64,000 nucleotides of DNA from Nocardia paucivorans NBRC 100373. Lineage in GTDB: Bacteria > Actinomycetota > Actinomycetes > Mycobacteriales > Mycobacteriaceae. The DNA lies in NCBI RefSeq assembly GCF_000308675.1, contig NZ_BAGE01000046.1, positions 124,001-188,000 on the forward strand, given 5' to 3'. The notes under the pieces are model-generated. The model ran no database searches, was not told the DNA's origin, and saw only the letters and a list, made by a program, of their open reading frames with translations. Made by a program: the position numbers and the translations under genes. Positions 9,134 to 18,436 of this stretch are shown here, piece after piece (position 1 is the stretch's first letter; each line of letters begins with the position of its first letter).

Positions 9134-10597
9134 GTGGCGCAGCGCGGGGAGCGGACACCGTGGAGTCCGCTGCGAGTCGTCATCGCATCGCTGGCCCTGA
9201 TCGTGCTCGTGGGTACGGGTTTCGCCTGGCGGGGCATCGATAATCTGGTGGCGGGTATCGAACGGATCCCCGATCTGGGTCTCGGTGGTTCTCGGGATGG
9301 CGCGGTGGACATCCTGCTGGTGGGGGTCGATTCTCGCACCGACGCGCACGGTAATCCCCTCACCGAGGCCGAACGCGAGCTACTGCACGCCGGGAACGAG
9401 ATCGGTACCAATACCGACACCATCGTGCTGATGCGGGTGCCCAACGACGGCCGCTCGGCCACCGCGATCTCGATTCCGCGCGATGCCTATGTGGATATCC
9501 CCGGTCTGGGCAAGGGGAAGATCAACTCGGCCTACGGCACAACCAAACAGCGGACCTATCAGCAGCTGCTCGACCGGGGCGCCACGGAAGAGGAGGCGGA
9601 GGAGGAATCCACCCAGCGCGGTCGACAGGCGCTGATCAAGGCCATCGCGGGATTGACCGGTATCACCGTCGACCATTACGCCGAGGTCAGCCTGCTCGGG
9701 TTCGTCCTGCTCACCGATGCGGTGGGCGGTGTGGACGTATGCCTGCGACAGCCGGTCGACGAACCGCTGTCCGGTGCGGTTTTCCCGGCCGGTCGGCAAC
9801 GACTGGACGGCCCACGGGCGCTGAGTTTCGTGCGACAACGGCACAATCTGGAACGCGGCGACCTGGACCGCATCGTGCGCCAACAGGTGTTCATGGCCCA
9901 GTTGGTGCAACAGGTGCTCAGCGCCCGCACCCTGAGCAACCCGGGCAAACTACAGGAGCTCAGCGACGCCGTCGGGCGCACCGTGGTCCTCGACGAGGAC
10001 TGGGATGCGCTGTCGTTCCTCCAACAGCTACAGGATCTCAGCGCCGGACAGGTGACCTTCGAAACCATCCCGGTCGCCGACCTCAACGGAACGAGCCCGA
10101 ACGGTGAATCGGTGGTCCGGGTGGATCCCGACGATGTCCGGGCGTATATCGCCTCGTTGGTGGGCGAGGAGCCGACGTCCGTCCCGAAGACCACGACCAA
10201 GGTCGCACCGCGAACGGTGACCGTGGACGTATACAACGCCGGCAGTATCTCCGGGCTGGCCGGTGAGGTCTCGCAGACCCTGGCCGAACAGGGTTACCGG
10301 ACCGGGGACGTGGGTAATTATCCCGGCGGAGCCGTCCTCGGCAGCCGAGTGCTGGCGGCTTCCGAGGAGGACCCGCGGGCCGAGTCGGTCGCCGAGGCGC
10401 TGGGTGGGTTGCCGGTACTCGCCGATTCGTCGGTTCCGTTCGGCACGGTGAGCGTGGTGCTCGCCGACGACTACTCCGGGCCGCGATCGGAGGCACAGAC
10501 CCTGTTCGACTTCGACGATCCGACAACCTCGGCCACCCCGGTTCCCCCCGCCCCGCCGATCGATGCCGGTCAGGACGGGCCGAAATGCGTGAACTAG
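9134..10597 (+). CDS. LytR-CpsA-Psr (LCP) family protein with LytR_C domain
   Basis: Membrane-anchored phosphotransferase that in mycolate bacteria joins arabinogalactan to peptidoglycan. The 487 residues contain a single N-terminal transmembrane helix (about 13-32), an LCP domain with DILLVGVDSR, TDTIVLMRV, SIPRDAYVDIPGLGKGKINSAY and SFVRQRHNLERGDLDRI (the conserved Arg/Asp cluster that binds polyprenyl pyrophosphate), and a C-terminal LytR_C domain (about 355-450). The GTG start follows GGGAGAGGAT. It faces rmlD as Rv3267 faces Rv3266c, supporting a cell-wall ligase role. Confidence 0.9.
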   Translation: MAQRGERTPWSPLRVVIASLALIVLVGTGFAWRGIDNLVAGIERIPDLGLGGSRDGAVDILLVGVDSRTDAHGNPLTEAERELLHAGNEIGTNTDTIVLMRVPNDGRSATAISIPRDAYVDIPGLGKGKINSAYGTTKQRTYQQLLDRGATEEEAEEESTQRGRQALIKAIAGLTGITVDHYAEVSLLGFVLLTDAVGGVDVCLRQPVDEPLSGAVFPAGRQRLDGPRALSFVRQRHNLERGDLDRIVRQQVFMAQLVQQVLSARTLSNPGKLQELSDAVGRTVVLDEDWDALSFLQQLQDLSAGQVTFETIPVADLNGTSPNGESVVRVDPDDVRAYIASLVGEEPTSVPKTTTKVAPRTVTVDVYNAGSISGLAGEVSQTLAEQGYRTGDVGNYPGGAVLGSRVLAASEEDPRAESVAEALGGLPVLADSSVPFGTVSVVLADDYSGPRSEAQTLFDFDDPTTSATPVPPAPPIDAGQDGPKCVN

Positions 10598-10701
10598 GCG
10601 GCCCGCCGGCGGCGCCCCACCGGACCCGAGCTGTGGACGGACTCACCTCCGGCCGGGCATATTGGGCCGGACAACCGTGGACCCACCGAATCCGAGAGAC
10701 G

Positions 10702-11424
10702 ATGCGTGACTTCGACCAGGCACTGACCCTCACCGAGGCCGTGCTCGACCCGATCCTGACCCGCGACCCCACCGGCCCGCGTATCACTTGGTACGACGAT
10801 GCCACCGGCGCGCGCGTCGAGCTGTCCGGGCTGACCCTGGCCAATTGGGCGGCCAAAACCGCCAATCTGATCCGCGACGAGTTCGGGTTGACCCCGGGTG
10901 CCCGGGTCGCGGTTCTGCTGCCCGCCCATTGGCAGACCGCGGCGGTGCTGCTCGGTTGCTGGTGGGCCGGCACCGAGGTGGTGCTGCACCCCGATCCGGA
11001 CGCCGACCTGGCCCTGGCCACGGTGGACCGTTTGGACGAGACCGCCGACGCCGGCGAGGTGGCGGCTCTGTCGTTGGACGCGCTCGGCGCTCCGGTATCC
11101 GACCTACCGGTGGGGGTCACGGATTTCGCGACCGCGGTCCGCGTACACGGCGACCAGTTCCTGCCCGGCGGCGCCGGTGCGGCACTGGACGGGATGTCGG
11201 TGCCCGAGGTTTTGACGGCCGCCCGCACCTCGGCCCTCACCCGGGGGTTCGGCGAAGGCGACCGGGTGCTGTCCAGCACCCCGTGGGAGACCCCGACCGA
11301 ACTGATCGACGGCTATATCGCGGTTTTGGCGGCGGGCGCTTCCCTGGTGCAGGTGGCGAATCCCGACCCCGCGCAACAGAAACGCCGGGTGGAGACCGAA
11401 CGGGTGACCGTACAGCGAGTCTGA
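10702..11424 (+). CDS. TIGR03089 family protein
   Basis: A 240-residue protein resembling a stand-alone N-terminal piece of an AMP-dependent acyl-CoA synthetase: RITWYDDATGARVELSG, LANWAAKTANLI and GARVAVLLPAHWQTAAVLLGCWWAGTEVV are typical of that fold, but no P-loop or ATP-binding motif follows, so adenylation activity is not expected. The family sits beside the LCP gene in mycobacteria (Rv3268), as here. The ATG at 10702 was chosen over the ORF start at 10585 because family members begin about there. Function unknown. Confidence 0.8.
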   Translation: MRDFDQALTLTEAVLDPILTRDPTGPRITWYDDATGARVELSGLTLANWAAKTANLIRDEFGLTPGARVAVLLPAHWQTAAVLLGCWWAGTEVVLHPDPDADLALATVDRLDETADAGEVAALSLDALGAPVSDLPVGVTDFATAVRVHGDQFLPGGAGAALDGMSVPEVLTAARTSALTRGFGEGDRVLSSTPWETPTELIDGYIAVLAAGASLVQVANPDPAQQKRRVETERVTVQRV

Positions 11425-11467
11425 GCCGCCGGCGGCGCGGACGACACCGACCGAATACCCGGACCGG

Positions 11468-13036
11468 TCAAGCGAATCCGACGATCTGGTCTCCCCACGC
11501 GGAGCACAGATCCGCGTCGGGGTCGCACACCACCCGGTCGACGGTATCGATCAGCAGCGTCTCCCGGGTCTCCGGGTGATACGGCGGCCAGTGTTTGGAT
11601 CCGTCCAGCGCGGCGGGCACACCGTGGGCGGCGAAGGCCAGCCATCGGCGCATCATCCGACCGGACACCTCCGCTGCCTGTTTGCGGCCGCCGAGCCAGA
11701 AGGTCGGATCGTGGTTGAAGGTGCCGAAATTACCGAATACATAGGGCAATTCGGTGGCATGCCCGGCGCCCACCCGCGCCGCTCGCAGCATCGGCGTCGC
11801 GTGGTCGAACCGGTACATCCAGGTGCGGGTGTGTCGGGCGTGAGCGTCGGCCACCCACCGCGCGGGCATCCGGAACGCCGCGTCCGTGGACATGGCCAGC
11901 GCCCCACGCGGTTTGCTCAGATCCGGGTAGGCGGAGGTGATTTCCGCGATCCGCTCCGCCGAGAGCCCGGGGTGGCTCTCCTGGACCGCGGTGAGCATGG
12001 CATTCACCGCCTCCGGGGTCACCGGCATGATCGGCGAGCGGAACAGGCGGAACAGCGAGGCCTCATCCTTGTTGGTCCCGATGATCAGCGGCACCCGATG
12101 CGACCGGCCCTGCTGGAAACGGTCGGTGGGATAGCCGGGCAGCAGCTCCCCGTCCACCACCGGCGCGGTGGCCAGAGTGCCGGGCGAGGTCAGTGGCACC
12201 TCATCGGTCAGCACGGCCACCGCTCGAACGATCCGTTCGAGGGGAAGCTCGAGCAGTTCGTGGACCTGTCGGGGCGGTAGTTCCACCAGTTCCATGAACC
12301 GCTCGGCCACCCGCGCGGCGCGCTCCGGTCCGTACACGGTGGTCGCCGGGGGGCTCTGCGCGATGGCGCGGTGGAACAGTCCCGCGGCGCGCGGGGCGGT
12401 GAGCAGCGCGGTAACACAGCCGGCGCCGGACGATTCACCGAACAGCGTCACATTGCCCGGATCACCGCCGAACGACGCGATATTGTCGCGCACCCATTCC
12501 AGAGCGGCCAGCTGATCGTGCAGGCCGAGGTTGGGTGCGAAGTCGGGCGAGAGCGAGGACAGATCCAGGAAACCGAACGCGCCGACCCGATAGTTCACCG
12601 TGACGACCACGACATCGCCGGTTTCGGCCAGGATCCGCCCGTTGTAGATCTCCTGGGCGGCGGTGCCGAGGCAGTAGGCGCCGCCGTGCAGCCACACCAT
12701 GACCGGACGCGGCGCCTCGGCCGTTCCGGCCGGGGCCCACACATTGAGCCACAGACAGTCCTCGCCCATCCGCAGCGACCGGTCGACGGGCACCGTGTTG
12801 TCCATGTTCTGCGGGGCGATCTGCCCGACGGTGTGGCAGTCGCGCACACCGTCCCAGGGCTGCGGGGGCCGCGGCGGCCGGAACCGGTCCCGGCCGGCGG
12901 GGGCGGCGGCGTAGGGGATGCCGCGCCAGACGAACACCGATCCGTCCCGGGCGCCGCGCACCCGGCCGTATTCGGTCCATGCCACGGGTTCGAATTCCCC
13001 GAGGTCGGACGCCGCCTCGAAGATCTGCGTACTCAT
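11468..13036 (-). CDS. Type B carboxylesterase
   Basis: Alpha/beta-hydrolase that cleaves carboxylic esters. The 522-residue protein is full length for the family. Visible are the YGRVRG and FRGIPYA-like start region, EDCLWLNVWAP, the oxyanion motif VMVWLHGGAY, the nucleophile elbow LFGESSGAGCV (catalytic Ser), the acid in the NKDEASLF region and the catalytic His in GAGHATELPYVFG. No signal peptide is obvious, so it is probably cytoplasmic. The substrate cannot be inferred. It is convergent with the TIGR03089 gene and divergent from the zinc-ribbon gene. Confidence 0.9.
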   Translation of the reverse strand: MSTQIFEAASDLGEFEPVAWTEYGRVRGARDGSVFVWRGIPYAAAPAGRDRFRPPRPPQPWDGVRDCHTVGQIAPQNMDNTVPVDRSLRMGEDCLWLNVWAPAGTAEAPRPVMVWLHGGAYCLGTAAQEIYNGRILAETGDVVVVTVNYRVGAFGFLDLSSLSPDFAPNLGLHDQLAALEWVRDNIASFGGDPGNVTLFGESSGAGCVTALLTAPRAAGLFHRAIAQSPPATTVYGPERAARVAERFMELVELPPRQVHELLELPLERIVRAVAVLTDEVPLTSPGTLATAPVVDGELLPGYPTDRFQQGRSHRVPLIIGTNKDEASLFRLFRSPIMPVTPEAVNAMLTAVQESHPGLSAERIAEITSAYPDLSKPRGALAMSTDAAFRMPARWVADAHARHTRTWMYRFDHATPMLRAARVGAGHATELPYVFGNFGTFNHDPTFWLGGRKQAAEVSGRMMRRWLAFAAHGVPAALDGSKHWPPYHPETRETLLIDTVDRVVCDPDADLCSAWGDQIVGFA

Positions 13037-13113
13037 CTCGGACCTCCTCGTCCTTGTGATTTCGAGGGTACGACCAGCGCGGCGACCGGCCCGACAGCTC
13101 TAGAATCGTGGGC

Positions 13114-13338
13114 ATGCCGAGTTACAGTTTTCGGTGCCGCAGCTGCGGCGACACGTTCGAAGTGAATCGTCCGATGGCGCAGTCGTCCGACCCTGCGATA
13201 TGCCCCGCCGGCCACGACGACACGGTCAAACTGCTCACCACCTTCGCCACCGTGGGCCGGGCGAGCGGATCGAATCCGGCTCCGATATCGCCACCCGCCG
13301 CCGGCGGTGGGTGCTGCGGCGGAGGTTGCTGCGCCTGA
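13114..13338 (+). CDS. FmdB-type zinc ribbon protein
   Basis: A 74-residue protein beginning MPSYSFRCRSCG, the signature of the FmdB family, with one CxxC pair at the N-terminus and a second Cys/His group (CPAGH) completing the zinc site. The C-terminal end is a Gly/Cys tail (GGGCCGGGCCA), common in actinobacterial members. The ATG at 13114 matches the conserved family start; a GTG two codons earlier is possible. Function is unknown; family members are described as putative regulatory proteins. Confidence 0.85.
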   Translation: MPSYSFRCRSCGDTFEVNRPMAQSSDPAICPAGHDDTVKLLTTFATVGRASGSNPAPISPPAAGGGCCGGGCCA

Positions 13339-13364
13339 CCGGCGCGGCGCATACGAGGCGAAGA

Positions 13365-13676
13365 CTATTCCGCAACGGTTCCGCGACGGGATTCGGCGTC
13401 CGCGTGGGCCCGGTCGACATGTCCGAGGTCGCGGTTCGGCGCCACCCGGTCACGGACCCGCTGTTTGAGGACGGCGATATCCGGGAAGCCGCCATCGGCC
13501 TTGCGTTCCCACACCTGGTCGCTGTCCACGGTTATGCGGAAGATCCCGCCCGTGCCAGGTATCAGCGCGACCTCGTCGAGTTCGGTGGCGAAGGTCTCCA
13601 GCAGTTCCTGCGCCATCCAGCTCGCCCGCGGCAGCCACCGGCATCGGGTGCAGTATTCGATCGCGACACGTGGCAT
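13365..13676 (-). CDS. SelW/Rdx-family thioredoxin-like protein
   Basis: A 103-residue protein with the Rdx-family hallmark IEYCTRCRWLPRA (CxxC redox motif near residue 9, cysteine in place of selenocysteine) and the GTGGIFRI-like segment that follows in SelW homologues. Such proteins are thought to take part in thiol redox chemistry; the partner is unknown. The C-terminal 20-25 residues are charged and probably disordered. It lies nine bases after the end of the YchJ-like gene on the same strand, so the two are likely co-transcribed. Confidence 0.85.
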   Translation of the reverse strand: MPRVAIEYCTRCRWLPRASWMAQELLETFATELDEVALIPGTGGIFRITVDSDQVWERKADGGFPDIAVLKQRVRDRVAPNRDLGHVDRAHADAESRRGTVAE

Positions 13677-13685
13677 GAGCCGACC

Positions 13686-14102
13686 CTACCGTCCGGAAGC
13701 GGGCCTGGGCGGTGCGTCGTCGATCACCCCGTCCAGATAGCGCCACGCGCCGTCCACTCGGACGAATCGACTGGTCTCGTGCAGGGCGCCCCGTCCGCCG
13801 GCATCCCGATAGTGGGCGATGAACTCGACGATCCCGCTGTCGTCGAAAGGCCCACCGCGCTCGGTCCGCAGGATCTCCAGGAAGAGCCAGCGCCGGTCGG
13901 GGGCGAGATCCAGTTCGCCGGGCCGGGTTCGCGGATGCCACGAACCGAGCAGATACTCCGTATCGCCGACGGCGAAGGCGGAGTAGCGCGAGCGCATCAG
14001 GGCTTCGGCGGTGGGAGCAGGGCACCGCCCGGCCAATAGCGGCGCACAGCAGGCGCCGAAGGTATCGCCCCGTCGGCAGGGACACGGATCGGACTCGTCC
14101 AT
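13686..14102 (-). CDS. YchJ-like UPF0225 protein with SEC-C motif
   Basis: A 138-residue protein with an N-terminal SEC-C-like zinc motif (DPCPCRRGDTFGACCAPLLAG) followed by the NTF2-like YchJ domain with ALMRSRYSAFAVGDTEYLLGSWHP and a C-terminal HYRDAGGRGALHETSRFVR segment. The ATG at 14102 directly precedes the conserved zinc motif; the longer frame running up to 15155 has no homology. Cellular role is not established; the zinc motif resembles the one SecA uses to bind SecB and ribosomes. Confidence 0.88.
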   Translation of the reverse strand: MDESDPCPCRRGDTFGACCAPLLAGRCPAPTAEALMRSRYSAFAVGDTEYLLGSWHPRTRPGELDLAPDRRWLFLEILRTERGGPFDDSGIVEFIAHYRDAGGRGALHETSRFVRVDGAWRYLDGVIDDAPPRPASGR

Positions 14103-14471
14103 CCCTCGATTCTGCGCGGGCCCGGCCGACGCGCTGCACGGGAGGTGGGCGCACGAACCTGTCCGCGGGGATGGATTCTGGCCATCGAAGCCCGGCCTGA
14201 GCGCCGATGTCCACCCCTCGCCGTCCCCGTGGACAGTTCGGCGGTGCATCACCCGAACGGGCGGCTCGGCCGGGCCGAACATCACAGAATGCCGGAGAGC
14301 CCTCCTTCGACGCAAGATATTCGTGCGCGCGAATGTGCTCGAATACCCCACCCGACCAAGGGTTTCCAGCGGATCGAACGTATCGAGGCGAATGTGTCGG
14401 TGGAGTTCGGTAGAAATCACTAGGGACCGACGAACGGGGGATACGATGCACAACCCGACCGGGGCCGCCGG
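14103..14471. other. Intergenic region upstream of the yeh-like operon
   Basis: 369 bases between divergently oriented genes. Apart from a nine-codon minicistron at its downstream end (14446-14475, described separately), no gene, RNA or strong repeat is seen. It must hold the promoters for the YchJ-like/SelW-like pair and for the four-gene plus-strand operon, but no convincing -35/-10 pair was recognised. Confidence 0.4.
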
Positions 14472-14475
14472 GTGA
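14446..14475 (+). promoter_or_regulatory. Nine-codon minicistron coupled to the SWIM gene start
   Basis: ATG at 14446 is preceded by ACGGGGGATACG, a reasonable ribosome site six bases away, and encodes MHNPTGAAG before a TGA that overlaps the GTG start of the SWIM gene (GTGA at 14472-14475). The SWIM GTG itself has no good ribosome site. The arrangement suggests that ribosomes load at the minicistron and reinitiate. Not a regulatory peptide as far as can be seen. Confidence 0.4.
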
Positions 14476-17324
14476 CCGAACGGTGGGCCGAGAACCAGGT
14501 GACCGCGCTCGCGCCGGACGCGAACTCGCTCATCGCCGCCCGCGAGCTCGCCGGCCGGTGGTCGAACACCGGATGGCAGGACAGTGCGCTGTGGGGATTG
14601 TGCACGGGTAGCGGGTCTCGGCCGTACCGGACGGTCGTCGACCTGACCGGCCCGGCGTATCACTGCTCGTGCCCCAGCCGCAAGCTCCCGTGCAAGCATG
14701 CGCTGTCCCTGCTGCTGCACTGGTCGGCCGGTGGGATCGACCCGGCGGCGCACCCGGCCGATTTCGCCGACGAATGGCTTCGGAGACGGGCCGGGAAAAA
14801 CGCGCGATCCCCCCACCGACCACCCACCACGAACCCGGCGACCGTCGAACAGCGGCGGATGCGGGTCCGGGCGGGCCTGGACGAACTCGAGACCTGGATC
14901 ACCGACTCGATCCGCACCGGCCTGGCCGATACGGATCGCTCGTACGTCGCGTTCGAGGCCGTGGCCGCACGTATGGTGGACGCCCAGGCGCCCGGTATCG
15001 CCGCCGATCTGCGTCGACTGCCCACGGCCGTAGTGGGTCGGACGGACTGGCCCGAGGTGGTGATGAGCCGATTCGCCCGGCTGCATCTGCTCATCACCGC
15101 GCATCGCCGACTCGACGAACTGCCCGAACCGCTCGCGGCGAGCGTCCGCGGGCATATCGGTTATCCCGTGCCGGTCGACGCGGTGTTACGGGAACCGGGG
15201 ACCCCCGACCGCTGGCTGGCGGTGGGGGTTCGCATGAGCGAGGAAGGGGGGCTGCACACCCGCCGGACCTGGTTGTACGGGTGTCATACCGATCGCTGGG
15301 GGCTGATCGTCGAACATTCCTACGGCGCGCCCACCTTCTCACCGGAGGTGCCCCCACTCGGCGCCGCCACGGAGGCGAAACTGCATCACTATCCGGGTGC
15401 CGCGCCATTGCGGGCGGTGCTCGGCGAACGGTACGGCCCGCCGAAAACGGTTGCCGCGGGGTCCGCGGACCTCACCCGGCACACCGTGGCGGCGGCACTG
15501 GACCGATACGCCGCAGCGCTCGGCGCCGACCCCTGGCTGGATTCTTGGCCGGTCCTGCTGCACGAGGTGGTGCCCACACGCGGAGCGGACGGCTGGTATC
15601 TCGCCGAATCCGACGGTACGGCCCTACCGGTGGACCCCTCGGCGCAACAGTGGCGGCTGCCCGCGATATCCGGGGGATATCCGATCACTGTCTGCGCCGA
15701 GTGGAACGGGCGGTACCTGGCCCCGATCTCCGTCCTGGCCGAAGGCGAGATCCTGGACGCAGGCCCGGTGGTGCGCGCGGAACCACCCGCGGCCACCGCG
15801 ACCGAACTGGTGTCCGCCGCGCTGCTCGGGACCGCTCGCTGCTCGTCGGCCGACCATGACCTACCCGAACCCGTGGCAACGACCGCCGCGGCATTGGCCG
15901 ATCGCGAGGCGGCCGTCCGACTGCTCGAGATCACCGCCCTACAGAACGTGTACGCCCGCGCCGGCGCCACGGCCGCGGTTGTCGAGCCGGCCGGTGATAT
16001 CGCGGCCACGGACCCTCGGCCGATCCTGCCCCGTCCGGCCGGCCGACGTCTGATGCGGCTACTGCGGCACGAACAGGAATATCTGCCGGAGTGGTTCGCC
16101 GCGGCGGAACGGCACGGTTACCGCGCACCCGACCGGCTGTGCGGAGACCTGCTCGACCATGCCCACGCCAGCGAGGAATTGCGTGAACCCGCGCTGCGCT
16201 TGGCGGGTGCGCGGGGACGGTGGTTGGCCGCGCGATTCCCGGAGTGGAAGGCCCTGGTCCGGCGCGACCCCACCGCCGACCCGATCATCGACGACGGCCG
16301 ATGGCACGGTCTTCCCATCGAACGCCGCGAATGGCTGAGCGCGGCCCGCCGACGCGATCCCGATTTCGCGCGTTCGGTTCTGGAAGCGTCGTGGCCGCGG
16401 GAAGCGGGTCGGGAGAAGGCCGAACTCCTGGCCGTGCTCGGTGATGGGATCTCCCCCGCCGACGAGATCTTCCTCGAACGGGCCCTGGACGACCGCCGGT
16501 CGGATGTACGCCGGACGGCCGCGGCGCTGCTCGCCCGGCTCCCCGATTCGGGGTACTCCCGGCGGATGGCCGAGCGTGCCGCGTCCTGGATCGGCCGGGT
16601 GGGTGACCGCCCACCGTACGGGCTCGTCGTCGATATTCCGGAAGCACCGGACGAGGCGGCGATCCGCGACGGGATCACCGGTCGCACCGAGGAGTTCGGG
16701 TATCGCCGGCACGGAGCGCCGGATCTGCGAGCGGGTCGGCTGCGCCAATTGGTGGCCGCCCTCCCGCTCGATCATTGGATCGATCTGTTCGGCGATCCAC
16801 GCACCGCCATCACGGCCGCCACCGACGACCGAATCCGGCAACCGCTGTTCGACGGTTGGATGGACGCCACCCTCACCCGGCGCGATCCGGTATGGGCGGC
16901 GGCGCTGTTCGACGCCGGTATGCCGTCCGACCTGGCCGTACTGCGGCGGCGGGAACTGTTCGCGCTACTGCCCGCCGAGGAACAGACCCGACGGTTGTTG
17001 CGGCTCGACGGTTCCTGGCTCTCCGAACTCGAGTCGTTGCTGCCGGCGGTGGCCCGCCCCTGGCCGCGGCGATTGGCCAACCATTTGTTGCTGCTGTTGT
17101 TCGAACGGGCCCGCGCCGCCGAACGTCGACCGGACGCCCGCGGCGTTTCTCCCGGCGCACACCGTTCCCTACTGCACACCGCCACTCTTCATCTGCCGCC
17201 CGCCGCCGCGGCCGAGGCCGCCGCATTGGCCCGCCGCTGCCAGGATCCGGCCTGGGAAGCGGTCTTCGACCGGCTCGCCCACGACCTCGAGCTCCGCTCG
17301 ACCATGCTTCAGGAGTTGCAGTGA
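14472..17324 (+). CDS. SWIM zinc-finger protein fused to a DUF5691-like domain
   Basis: First gene of a four-gene overlapping operon. The 950-residue protein opens with a SWIM zinc finger (about residues 55-80: YHCSCPSRKLPCKHALSLLL, the CxC...CxH metal site, expected to bind nucleic acid or protein). Residues to about 430 are a SWIM-associated region; from about 440 (ELVSAALLGTARC) to the end the sequence resembles the helical, repeat-like DUF5691 protein which, to my recollection, is a separate gene in Streptomyces versions of this cluster. GTG 14472 matches where homologues begin (TERW...QVTALAPD). The next gene's GTG overlaps its stop. Function unknown; E. coli YehQ is the nearest analogue I know. 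Confidence 0.8.
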   Translation: MTERWAENQVTALAPDANSLIAARELAGRWSNTGWQDSALWGLCTGSGSRPYRTVVDLTGPAYHCSCPSRKLPCKHALSLLLHWSAGGIDPAAHPADFADEWLRRRAGKNARSPHRPPTTNPATVEQRRMRVRAGLDELETWITDSIRTGLADTDRSYVAFEAVAARMVDAQAPGIAADLRRLPTAVVGRTDWPEVVMSRFARLHLLITAHRRLDELPEPLAASVRGHIGYPVPVDAVLREPGTPDRWLAVGVRMSEEGGLHTRRTWLYGCHTDRWGLIVEHSYGAPTFSPEVPPLGAATEAKLHHYPGAAPLRAVLGERYGPPKTVAAGSADLTRHTVAAALDRYAAALGADPWLDSWPVLLHEVVPTRGADGWYLAESDGTALPVDPSAQQWRLPAISGGYPITVCAEWNGRYLAPISVLAEGEILDAGPVVRAEPPAATATELVSAALLGTARCSSADHDLPEPVATTAAALADREAAVRLLEITALQNVYARAGATAAVVEPAGDIAATDPRPILPRPAGRRLMRLLRHEQEYLPEWFAAAERHGYRAPDRLCGDLLDHAHASEELREPALRLAGARGRWLAARFPEWKALVRRDPTADPIIDDGRWHGLPIERREWLSAARRRDPDFARSVLEASWPREAGREKAELLAVLGDGISPADEIFLERALDDRRSDVRRTAAALLARLPDSGYSRRMAERAASWIGRVGDRPPYGLVVDIPEAPDEAAIRDGITGRTEEFGYRRHGAPDLRAGRLRQLVAALPLDHWIDLFGDPRTAITAATDDRIRQPLFDGWMDATLTRRDPVWAAALFDAGMPSDLAVLRRRELFALLPAEEQTRRLLRLDGSWLSELESLLPAVARPWPRRLANHLLLLLFERARAAERRPDARGVSPGAHRSLLHTATLHLPPAAAAEAAALARRCQDPAWEAVFDRLAHDLELRSTMLQELQ

Positions 17325-18436
17325 CCACCACCGAAACCACAACCGAGACCACCTTCCCACGGCTGCTGCGTCCCCATGCCGAGCAGTCGTTCGCCGAGGA
17401 ACTGCGAACACTGGCCGCCGTCGACGATCGACCTCGTCCCCCGTCCTGGCGGCTGTCGCCGTGGGCGGTGGTGACATATCTGCTCGGAGGCACACTGGCC
17501 GACGGCACCGTGATCAGCCCCAAATACGTCGGACCGCGCCGACTGATGGAGGTGGCGGTGGCCACCTTGGCGACCGACCGGGCACTCCTGCTGATCGGGG
17601 TGCCCGGTACCGCCAAGACCTGGGTGTCGGAACACCTCGCGGCCGCCATCAGCGGCTCCTCCACCCTGCTGGTACAGGGCACTTCCGGGACCGCAGAGGA
17701 AGCGATTCGCTACGGCTGGAACTACGCGCGGCTGTTGGCGGAGGGCCCCAGCGACGCGGCGCTGGTGCCGTCGCCGGTGCTGACCGCCATGCGCACCGGT
17801 GCGATCGCCCGGATCGAAGAGCTCACCCGTATCCCCTCCGATGTGCAGGACGCGCTGATCACGGTGCTGTCGGAGAAAACACTGCCCGTCCCCGAACTCG
17901 GTACAGAGGTTCAAGCCGCCAAGGGGTTCAATGTGATCGCCACCGCCAACGACCGCGATCGCGGTGTCAACGAGCTGTCCTCCGCGCTGCGACGACGCTT
18001 CAATACGGTGGTGCTGCCGTTGCCGGCAAGCGAGGCGGAAGAGGTGGAGATCGTCACCCGCCGTGTGGCACAACTGGGTAGGGCGCTGGAACTGCCCGAG
18101 ATCCCCGCGGCGGCCGAGGAGGTGCGGCGGGTGGTGCGAATCTTCCGGGAACTACGCGCCGGGATAACCGCCGACGGCCGCACCAAACTCAAATCACCGT
18201 CCGGCACCCTCTCCACGGCCGAAGCCATTTCGGTGCTCACCGGCGGACTCGCACTCTCGGCGCATTTCGGCGACGGTGAGCTGCGGGCCGCCGATGTGGC
18301 GAGCGCGGTGGTGGGCGCGGTGATCAAGGACCCGGTCGCCGATTCGGTGGTGTGGACCGAATATCTGGAGGCGGTGGTGCGTGAACGCCCCGAATGGTCG
18401 GATTTCTATCGGGCCTGCCGAGAGATCGCCGGATGA
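17321..18436 (+). CDS. MoxR-type AAA+ ATPase (YehL-like)
   Basis: A 371-residue AAA+ protein. Walker A is LLIGVPGTAKTW; the Walker B position reads IARIEELTRIP, with Glu-Glu where Asp-Glu is usual; sensor 1 is NVIATANDRDRGVNELS and the arginine finger LRRRFNTV. MoxR-type ATPases act as chaperones that remodel or load metal/vWA partners. The GTG start overlaps the SWIM stop (GTGA), and the stop overlaps the next ATG (ATGA), so synthesis of the four proteins is coupled. An internal vWA partner is encoded two genes downstream. Confidence 0.87.
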   Translation: MTTTETTTETTFPRLLRPHAEQSFAEELRTLAAVDDRPRPPSWRLSPWAVVTYLLGGTLADGTVISPKYVGPRRLMEVAVATLATDRALLLIGVPGTAKTWVSEHLAAAISGSSTLLVQGTSGTAEEAIRYGWNYARLLAEGPSDAALVPSPVLTAMRTGAIARIEELTRIPSDVQDALITVLSEKTLPVPELGTEVQAAKGFNVIATANDRDRGVNELSSALRRRFNTVVLPLPASEAEEVEIVTRRVAQLGRALELPEIPAAAEEVRRVVRIFRELRAGITADGRTKLKSPSGTLSTAEAISVLTGGLALSAHFGDGELRAADVASAVVGAVIKDPVADSVVWTEYLEAVVRERPEWSDFYRACREIAG

